The translations under genes and the position numbers were made by a program. From Eretmocerus hayati (Eukaryota; Arthropoda; Insecta; Hymenoptera; Aphelinidae), in assembly GCA_029851415.1 (NCBI GenBank), contig CM056742.1, forward strand, positions 84,558,748 through 84,622,747: a stretch of 64,000 nt of DNA, in the 5' to 3' direction. Below are positions 33,951-42,100 of the stretch, piece by piece. Each line of letters starts with the position of its first letter. Within the stretch, counting starts at the first letter, position 1. The notes below the pieces were generated by a model. The model was not told the origin of the DNA and did no database searches. It worked only from the letters and a program-made list of their open reading frames with translations.

Positions 33951-34646
33951 ATGAATTCACCAATTAGAATCACCTTACACAGCGATAACGTAGACAGTCT
34001 GCTAGACGAACACTACTACAACGCTGTTAATTTGCTTGTAGCATTGCGGGCTGACGTCTCAACGAAATACCAAGTTTATTTGTATCTTCATCAGAACATC
34101 GATAGCCCTCTTAGTCACGTTTACTCCAGAGGTCGATGGATAGAGTTCATTGAGCTCACGGGTCGGAAGATCATTCGTTCAGAAACCGCTAGATTTTGCG
34201 GGAGTTGCGATTATTCACACTTCAGAAGACTGGTTGAGTTTCGTGAAAGTCTGTCGCGTCATTGGCTGAGAGAAGACAATTTTGGATTCTTCATTGACGA
34301 GCATACTCTTTTTGGAACTCACTCCTACCAGATCCTGGGGTGCCCCTTCTTACAACCTTATCCTCTTTTTCAACCTTTTGCGGCAGCCACCTACATTCAT
34401 CGAATCGTTACCTTCGAAAGCGGGACTGAGCTTATACTCAGGACCGACGAAGACAATACGCGTGCTGAACTCTGGTACGCCCGCGTTATCCATGCGAATA
34501 ACAAACAATCAGAAAACTTGTCGAGACTAGGGAACGAGGTAGAATTAACAGCCGACGCGCTCTCGGTGACTCAACGGAGAAATTCACGATCTTCTTCTCC
34601 CCCATCTCCAATACAATTATTAGAAAGTTTGGTGCGAAATACGTAA
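33951..34646 (+). CDS. Accessory family C, member 2 (231 aa)
   Basis: ATG at 33951 (the frame also contains an earlier TTG). It has the family C blocks in order: DEHYYNAVNLLVAL, VYLYLHQ, GRWIEFIELTGRKI, WLREDNFGFFIDEHTLF, GCPFLQPYP, W.ARVIHANN. The C-terminal ~45 residues are a Ser/Arg-rich tail (RRNSRSSSPPSP) absent from member 1. Cytoplasmic or nuclear by lack of targeting features. Function unknown. Confidence 0.6.
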   Translation: MNSPIRITLHSDNVDSLLDEHYYNAVNLLVALRADVSTKYQVYLYLHQNIDSPLSHVYSRGRWIEFIELTGRKIIRSETARFCGSCDYSHFRRLVEFRESLSRHWLREDNFGFFIDEHTLFGTHSYQILGCPFLQPYPLFQPFAAATYIHRIVTFESGTELILRTDEDNTRAELWYARVIHANNKQSENLSRLGNEVELTADALSVTQRRNSRSSSPPSPIQLLESLVRNT

Positions 34647-34682
34647 GAGGCGAATTTTATATTGTTCAATTTCCTGAACTCT

Positions 34683-35619
34683 ATGGATCCCCATTCTCGC
34701 CCCAATCCGACAACCACTCAAACGCGTTTGAACACGCCTCCACCTCTCCAATATCAGGCACTAGCCAGATTGATAGACCTATACTATCAAGAGGCAAGAG
34801 AACTATACAGTGTTCTGAAGGACGAACCGGGTTTCACGGGTAGGGTATGTCTCCTCTCATTTCTTAGGACTCGAGATGATTGGATAACCACCTGGCGAAT
34901 AGAACAGGTAGAATTTGTCGATTGCATTCTCCAAGAGAATTTGGATAGGAGGAAAACCGATCCTATAACTAGTACCCGACGAAGGTTTATTCTCTGTGGA
35001 GAAAAGGAGTATCGCTTATTGGGAGACACCTCTTGGAGAAGTCTTCCCCGATACTTTCTCACAACGTGTCATATCGAACGGCAAACGAACATACCTAACT
35101 CTACCCAAGTCATTTCACAAATTATTGGCTTATGGTATAGAACACCTTGTTCATCTCGACGGGAAATGCAAGCTCCTAGGTGTTGATTCAAATTGTGTCT
35201 TTTTGAATCACGGCAGTTATCAAAATCACGCCTCAAAATTTTGGAAGAATCCAATAATCGGACGTCCATTCATACCCGAACGTATGTATTACACCCTACG
35301 GTTCCAATTCTCCGCGAAGGGACCCCAAAGAGTACCATACGCCGATCCTAGACACGTAGCCAAAATTAAGAACTCTGGTATCGAGAAATTACTCGATCAT
35401 TGGCGTCGCCTAATTTATAACTCCGCCTATGGTTGGGAGACTTGCTGTTGGGACTGTGAACTTGTTCACCAAGAGAAAAGAGAACGTGTTACGCATTGTT
35501 ACAACGACCCTAATGGAGTTTGGTTCCCACATGACTCCGATGTATACACACAAATTGGGTTGACCCATTACGCCATTCAGGATTCCCGCGACTACCGAAA
35601 AACCAACGAACAGATTTGA
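34683..35619 (+). pseudogene. Accessory family C, long-form member 3, frameshifted
   Basis: The ATG frame from 34683 matches the intact long paralogue at 35751 (PPPLQYQALARLIDLYYQ, DDWITTWR, TRRR) up to about 35,018. From there the match continues in the -1 frame (WETPLGE, PDTFSQR, RPFIPERMYYTLRFQFS, PYADPRH) to a stop at 35619. A 1-nt insertion at CGCTTATTGGG is the simplest cause; a programmed shift or a sequencing error are alternatives. I leave the two parts unjoined. It is the only clear break among the element's genes. Confidence 0.65.
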
Positions 35620-35750
35620 ATAGAGTCGAAGCAAACCCGTTCGCATACTCAAACTCGTAAAACACACGTTTCTCCGTTGAGTTAAAACCCCTCCAACTCG
35701 CTCAGGGATTAGACACCCTCAACCAATCGTTTTAATCACTAGGAAGACCC

Positions 35751-36722
35751 ATGGAACGGAATTTAGCGGAACGACCCATAAGTGACGGACTCCGGTTAAA
35801 AGCCCCTCCACCTCTTCAGTATCAGGCTTTAGCCAGATTGATAGACTTATACTATCAACAGGCCAGGGAATTGTTTTGCGTTTTGAGGAACAAGCGTTAC
35901 TTCTCCGGTAGGATATGTCTGCTCTCGTATCGCAGAAATCGAGACGACTGGATAACCACCTGGCGACGAAATCAACCTGAATTCATTGATTGTACCCTCC
36001 AAAGGAATTTAATCAAACGAAAAGCTGATCCTTTAGAAAGGACTCGAAGAAGAGTCATTAACCACAAAGGGAAGATATATCGCTTTTGGGAGACTCCAAT
36101 TGGCGAAATATTTCCTGACACCTTCTCCATACGAATTAATTCGGGAGGTAAATCCGAATACCTGAATCTCCCTAAACCACTCCACAAATTATTAGCCTGT
36201 GGCATTGAGCATCTTCTTTCTCTCAGTCATAAGACACAGCTTTTAAAAGACGACTCTAACTGCATCTTCATCAACCGAACCTGCTATGAGAACCACCGCT
36301 TGAAGGGGTGGAGGAGAACCATCATTGGACTCCCATTCATACCTAAGCGTGTATATTATACTTTACGGTTCCAATTTTCAAAAGAAGGACCCCGAAGCGT
36401 ACCTTATGCCGATGATAGACACATAGCCAGATTTAATTATCCGGGTATTGATCATTTGTTCGTTTGTTGGCGAGACCGAGTCTATGATGCATCTAGTCAT
36501 TATCCCTATTGCTGCTGGAAGTGTACTTGTGGTCACCTCGATATAAAGCGTGGTCTGATTTCCAGCGTGGGGCGAAGACTTGATAGGTCACAGTATCTGC
36601 ATGACTCCACGGCTTATGAACAGATAGGATTAATTTACTACGCAATACGAGACTGTCGTCGTTACCCGGCCGAAGAGGAGTTCAGCGGCTCAAAGGCATC
36701 AGTCTGCACCAACAGAGTGTGA
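35751..36722 (+). CDS. Accessory family C, long-form member 4 (323 aa)
   Basis: ATG at 35751, intact. Strongly similar to the frameshifted copy upstream (PPPLQYQALARLIDLYYQ, RDDWITTWR, WETPIGEIFPDTF, LPFIPKRVYYTLRFQFS, HDSTAYEQIGLIYYAIRDCR). The N-terminal third fits family C (LIDLYYQQARELFCVL corresponds to the Y..A..L..AL helix). The C-terminal part adds a Cys-rich CCWKCTC segment. No known domain is recognised. The two long members, in tandem about 1.07 kb apart, look like a recent local duplication. Confidence 0.6.
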   Translation: MERNLAERPISDGLRLKAPPPLQYQALARLIDLYYQQARELFCVLRNKRYFSGRICLLSYRRNRDDWITTWRRNQPEFIDCTLQRNLIKRKADPLERTRRRVINHKGKIYRFWETPIGEIFPDTFSIRINSGGKSEYLNLPKPLHKLLACGIEHLLSLSHKTQLLKDDSNCIFINRTCYENHRLKGWRRTIIGLPFIPKRVYYTLRFQFSKEGPRSVPYADDRHIARFNYPGIDHLFVCWRDRVYDASSHYPYCCWKCTCGHLDIKRGLISSVGRRLDRSQYLHDSTAYEQIGLIYYAIRDCRRYPAEEEFSGSKASVCTNRV

Positions 36723-36799
36723 GACGGGCCGGTGTTCACGCATTTTTGGATACAAGGGAATCTCTTGTATCATTCTCTCTTTCAAAGCCCACTGAATTC

Positions 36800-37453
36800 A
36801 TGGCTCGATTCAACGGAGTTTCGACGATTACCGTCGTCCCCGACATCCCCGAAGAAAGAATAATTGAACATCATTTTCAATCGGCCATTAAATTAGTACA
36901 AGCATTGACCTTGATTTATGGAAACAATCCCATCGTTTACTTCTATCACCCCTTAATAAGCACCGGAGATCATTTTCACCTCGATCTTTGCGGAGAACGC
37001 GTCTACTACTTAAAATCTAGGGACGGCAAGATCGCTCCAGATACCTTTTTAGGACGAAAATACGATCATACTACCGTGAAAAGCTTGGAGAAGGCTGCTT
37101 CCATCATCAAAAACAATATTTACACCTACTGTTGCCTAAAACAGGAAGGCACCAATTGTTTCTACCTTGATCGCCAAACCTTATCGGCACCAAGTTCAGC
37201 TCTGCTTGATCGGTCGCCAGTCACGGAATTCGCGTATCCAAGAAGAGTGCTAGCGCTCATTAGGATCCTGCGATTTTACCGAGTTTACCGGCAACTACCA
37301 TCTCGAACTCGTGAATCCATAAGAGTTGAGGGATTTCGTCCTGTCATCTCAGACGACCAGTACCTGGTCTGGCGAGCCTCCGTATTAAGAAATAATCAAC
37401 TCAGCGTATACACTGACCGAGACGACATTCCTTTACCAATTAGGAAATTCTAA
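36800..37453 (+). CDS. Accessory family C, member 5 (217 aa), overlapping gag
   Basis: First ATG at 36800. It has family blocks HHFQSAIKLVQAL, IVYFYHP, CFYLDRQTL and a C-terminal W.ASVLRNNQ that matches WYARVIHANN of member 2. Its TAA (37451-37453) overlaps the gag ATG (37453-37455) as TAATG, so Gag could be made by reinitiation after this ORF. No targeting signals. Function unknown; its tight link to gag suggests co-expression with the particle proteins (inference). Confidence 0.6.
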   Translation: MARFNGVSTITVVPDIPEERIIEHHFQSAIKLVQALTLIYGNNPIVYFYHPLISTGDHFHLDLCGERVYYLKSRDGKIAPDTFLGRKYDHTTVKSLEKAASIIKNNIYTYCCLKQEGTNCFYLDRQTLSAPSSALLDRSPVTEFAYPRRVLALIRILRFYRVYRQLPSRTRESIRVEGFRPVISDDQYLVWRASVLRNNQLSVYTDRDDIPLPIRKF

Positions 37454-39171
37454 TGGAAGGGGACCCTTTTGACCAAAAATTTGTGACTAGGAGTAGAGCA
37501 CGTCAAGACCCTGCTCTACAGCAGTTGGTTGAGGAATTACAGCCTTTATCTTTGCATAACAGAACTCATACGCCAAGGCGAATAACTTTGCCGGCGGGAG
37601 TAGCGACTAGTACTCCTAGAGAATTACAACAACCTTACCAGGATTGGTATCGCGAAAACCTGAGTCTAGAACCTATGCAAGGGTTGGATGAGACCGAACA
37701 AGAAGTCGACGAAACCATTCTAGCCAAACCAAGCGGTTTGAACAGCAAAGGAAGTAGAGAGCCAAGCCCTCCACCTCCCACCACGGATAACTCGACCCCT
37801 TCTGAAGCTTCCACGGGGAGGAGTAGTAGCGTTAGCTCCACACGATCTAACATCATGGCGCGCAACGGAGTAACGCTGAAGGACGCCCTTCGGGTGATCC
37901 CAGAATTTAGCGGGTCGAACATCCCTTTGAGTCAGTTTTTAGAGGGATGTGACGAAGCTTTGGCCATGATTGAGGAAGAAGCTGAACCGCATCTCGTGAA
38001 ATTAGTTAGATCGCGGATCATAGGCGAAGCTCGCCAAGCCATTTTAGGACAGCAATTTGAAGATCTTGATGGATTCAAAGATTATTTGAAAGGAATCTAT
38101 GCACCAGCGAAGACTGTGCATCAGCTCATGGGCGAGTTGGGAAACGAATTTCAAAGGGATGGGGAGAGCGTTATTGCTTACGCCAACCGCATGCGTGACA
38201 TCGGAGGTCGCATCCTCGAAGCACGCAAACTCCAAGCTGGAGATATAGATGCTGCCTTCCGAGCTGGGCACAAACAAAATATGATTGAATGTTTTAAGAG
38301 AGGGTTGCGCCCAGAAATAGAATCTAGAATCACCGACGGGGAAGATGTTGATAATACGGTTAGGGCTGCAATTAAAATCGAGCGTCAATTAGAAGCTCAG
38401 CAGGCTCTCAGAAAGCCACCAACCCCCGCTAACCTGCCTAAACCAGATTTTCCACAGAAAACTTCGAAAAGGAATGTGTATGTTTGCACCGTATGTATAC
38501 AAGGAGACCATCAGGAGGCTGATTGCCCCAAGAAACCCAAAGTTTGTGACTATTGTTCACGAACGGGGCATGGAATCGATTCATGTTGGAAGAAGGAGCG
38601 TGATGAAGCCCAACCCCCCGTCAAACCCGCTTGTCAACTTTGCGATAAGCCAGGTCACAGCGCGCCACAATGTTCCCTGGCTATAAAATGCCAGTTGTGT
38701 AACGCTCCGGGGCATACGGCGAAACAATGTGGAGCGAAATCTTCCACTCCCCAGAACGACCCGAACTTGACTTGCCAATACTGCCAAAAAACCGGGCATA
38801 CCGCGGATAAATGCTGGAAAGTACACCCTCCGAATCCACCCGCACTAGACCCGCGAATAGAGGCGCGAAACCAATTGACCTGCCAAATCTGCAACGGCGT
38901 TGGACATACTGCAGCAAGCTGTAGAAATCACAACGCGCACGGCCCCGCTACCTCTGGCGAAATAATTTGCAGATATTGTAAGAAACCAGGCCATGTTATC
39001 GCCGAATGTCGGAAAAGAGCATATAACAATGCTCTTAACGGTGTTATGAATCCGGGAAACGCGCAGAGTCTCCCGAATCCGAGCGCTACCAAGGAGACTC
39101 AAAGGGCACGGCGCTCGCCAGACCCAGCACAGATAAACAACCTCCTTGGCGAATTGCTACCCTTAGACTAG
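37453..39171 (+). CDS. gag: Gag polyprotein with seven CCHC zinc knuckles (572 aa)
   Basis: Structural protein that assembles the particle and packages RNA. ATG at 37453 overlaps the upstream stop (TAATG). The first ~135 residues are Pro/Ser/Glu-rich and probably disordered. Residues ~140-310 hold a capsid-like helical region (QFEDLDGFKDYLKGIYAP, GNEFQRDGESVIAYANRM, CFKRGLRPEIESRI). Residues ~345-520 hold seven CX2CX4HX4C knuckles (e.g. CDYCSRTGHGIDSC, CQLCDKPGHSAPQC, CRYCKKPGHVIAEC), where most Ty3/Gypsy Gags have one or two. The last ~50 residues overlap the pol frame. Pol is reached by a -1 shift just before the end. Confidence 0.93.
   Translation: MEGDPFDQKFVTRSRARQDPALQQLVEELQPLSLHNRTHTPRRITLPAGVATSTPRELQQPYQDWYRENLSLEPMQGLDETEQEVDETILAKPSGLNSKGSREPSPPPPTTDNSTPSEASTGRSSSVSSTRSNIMARNGVTLKDALRVIPEFSGSNIPLSQFLEGCDEALAMIEEEAEPHLVKLVRSRIIGEARQAILGQQFEDLDGFKDYLKGIYAPAKTVHQLMGELGNEFQRDGESVIAYANRMRDIGGRILEARKLQAGDIDAAFRAGHKQNMIECFKRGLRPEIESRITDGEDVDNTVRAAIKIERQLEAQQALRKPPTPANLPKPDFPQKTSKRNVYVCTVCIQGDHQEADCPKKPKVCDYCSRTGHGIDSCWKKERDEAQPPVKPACQLCDKPGHSAPQCSLAIKCQLCNAPGHTAKQCGAKSSTPQNDPNLTCQYCQKTGHTADKCWKVHPPNPPALDPRIEARNQLTCQICNGVGHTAASCRNHNAHGPATSGEIICRYCKKPGHVIAECRKRAYNNALNGVMNPGNAQSLPNPSATKETQRARRSPDPAQINNLLGELLPLD
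39054..39100 (+). promoter_or_regulatory. Gag-Pol -1 ribosomal frameshift signal
   Basis: In the gag frame the heptamer reads G GGA AAC (39054-39060), a canonical X XXY YYZ slippery site. The spacer is 5 nt (39061-39065). A perfect 8-bp stem follows, GAGTCTCC (39066-39073) with GGAGACTC (39093-39100), around a 19-nt loop that could pair further into a pseudoknot. The pol frame is open from 39027, so the site lies inside the 145-nt gag/pol overlap and the shift needed is exactly -1. Confidence 0.85.
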
Positions 39172-42100
39172 AGACGCTGCGGCGATTTTCACCATCCGTT
39201 CAGCTACAACTGGGACGGGACGGTGGGAAATTATTGTTTCTACTGGATAGCGGTTGCGAGACCAACGTCATTAAATACGACGCAATACCAAGAGTCGGAT
39301 TCATTGACGAATCACAGGTTCACGAATTACGTGGACTAGGTTCCAGGCCCAATATTTCCCTTGGCATCGCGCGATTGAGAATTTTGGGAATGGACACCGA
39401 ATTCGTTGTGGTATCCACTGATTTTCCCCTACCCTTCGACGGAGTGTTTGGAACCACCTTTTTCTTAAACTCTAAGGCTATCATTAATTTCGAATCTCAA
39501 TCATTAGAAATAAATAAAAATAAAATAAGTTTCTATGAATACGATCTTCCTACCGATAAGAAACCTACTCACATATACAATATAGATTATAGAAAGTCCG
39601 AAAAAGTGTTACCTTTTACGAGATTATCTAATGATACTGCTCCTTTCTTTTCGGAACCATTTCTTATTGATACGGGGTCAGAGGTCAATCTCTTACGGGA
39701 CCGCCTGGTTCCAGACCGTTCAAAAATTGACCTGACTAAGGTCACGTGTATACAAGGAATAGGTACTGATGCAATGGACACCAAAGGAGTAGTGGAATTA
39801 AACATCTTTGGTACAACGACTCTTTTTCACGTCGTACCTGATGATCTTAGGTTTCCTGGTTCTGGAATTTTAGGGGCCCACTACTTACAGGAGGCCTTGG
39901 CGACTTTAGACTTCAATGAATGTGTCCTTACCACTCATGTTTTTACAGTACCATTATCCCTAGAACGTACTCACCCGCTTCTGCCCGTAGAACCGCTGGA
40001 CCCCAGTTTGCTCGGCATACAAGGGTCGCCAACCGAATCGGTGTCGGACGTATCTGATCAAGAATCCCTCGACGATATAGAAGATTACGGTTATCACGGT
40101 TCTGACGCGGATAGCGATTGCAGTTTTATCCCGGACTGGAATTATGAGGAAGTTAATCAGTTTCACATCCTGGAACAAACCTCCGATTTGGAAATCGACG
40201 ACGAACTGTTGGGCCTCGACCCTGAACTCGGCAACCCCGAACGAGTGAACGATGCAAATCGCGGGAGACCCAGTGTTTTCGACTATCTGAGGTTGGATCA
40301 TCTAAGCGAAATCGAACAGAGATTCATGCGTCGACTTATTTCCGGGAATGAGGATTTATTTTATCTACCCGGAGATGACTTACCAGGTACCACGGTGGTT
40401 ACCCACAAAATACCAACTACTGACGAAGAGCCTATCAATGCGCGTCAGTACAAATTTCCTCATGCTTATAAAGATGAAATTAATCGTCAGGTTAAAGAGA
40501 TGGAGGAGAAGGGCATCATCCGCCCCTCCACTTCTCCATACAATATTCCTATATGGTTAGTTAAGAAGAAGCCAGATTCCCAAGGGAACCCTAGATGGCG
40601 ATTAGTCTTAGATTTCCGACCCCTCAACGAAAAAACGATAGGTGACGCTTACCCTATGCCGAACATAACCGAAATCCTGGATCAAGTGGGCGGAGCTAGG
40701 TACTATTCCGTACTAGATCTCGCTTCAGGATTCCATCAAATTCACATGGATCCTAAGGACGCATTCAAGACCGCATTCAGTACGCCGTTCGGCCATTTTG
40801 AATTTGCCAGAATGCCTTTTGGCTTAAAGAATGCCCCCCCCCCCACTTTTCAGCGATTTATGGACGAGGTCCTAAAAGGGCTGCAAGGCGTTATTTTATT
40901 CGTCTATTTAGACGACATTGTGGTTTACTCAAAAACGCTCGAAGAGCATGAAGAAAAGATGACCATACTATTTGAGAGACTCCGAAAAGCCAGTCTCAAA
41001 TTACAGACCGATAAGTGCGATTTTCTCAAAAGAGAAGTGTCTTATTTGGGACACGTTTTGAGCGAAGAAGGACTCAAACCGGACCCCAAAAAGATTTCAG
41101 CCGTGAAAGACTTTCCACGCCCAAAAACCGTGAGAAATGTGCGAGGATTTCTGGGACTGGCTGGTTATTACCGCCGGTTCATCAAAGACTTCGCGAAAAT
41201 TGCCAAACCTCTCACTAAACTGCTTCAAAAAGACGTCGACTTCGAGTGGACCAATGAAGCTCAACAAGCATTTGATGTGCTCCGAGAAGCACTCTGTACT
41301 GCGCCTGTTTTACAGTTCCCCGACCTAAATGCCCCTTATATTATCACCACGGATGCTTCAGGATACGCTGTGGGAGGTATATTATCCCAAGGAAAAATCG
41401 GCGAAGATCGTCCGATAGCGTACACCTCACGTGTACTGCGCGGACCCGAACTGAATTATGAAGTTTACAAAAAAGAAGCTTTGGCCATGATTCATTGCGT
41501 GAAAACTTTCAAATCTTACGTGTATGGTCGAAAAATTACTTTTGTCACCGACCACCAACCACTTACTTGGTTCAAATCGGCCGATCTGAACACCCGTGTC
41601 CAGAAATGGCGGTTTAAGCTTTCCGAGTATGATTATGAGGTGATTTATAAGGCCGGCAAACTCAACGTCAACGCCGACGCGCTCTCACGAAACCCACCTG
41701 AGGCTACAGAGTGCAATATCGTCACCAGAGCCCGTAGAAAGAAGGAAGAAGAAATCGCCCGGGAAGTAGCGAAAGCCGCCGAAGCACTCGCCACGCGTAA
41801 GGAACCGCCCCCTGAGCCCATCCCCATTGACGCTTTACCAACAAATGAGGCACCTGTATTGCAAACTCCTACCCCGATATCAGTACCAACGCCGGAAAAT
41901 CAACAAACCGATTGTGCGAACGATCTGGCAGTTGTTCACAACCGCGTTGAGGGATCAAGCCAGGAAGATACCGTTGAAGGAGAACTCGAACCAGCTGTAC
42001 TGGCGAACAACTCTTCCGACGCGATCTCCCTCAGAGGTCATAGATTCATAGTTCAAACTGAAGAAGCTATACAATACCGAGAAGGAAATGTAATGTGCTT

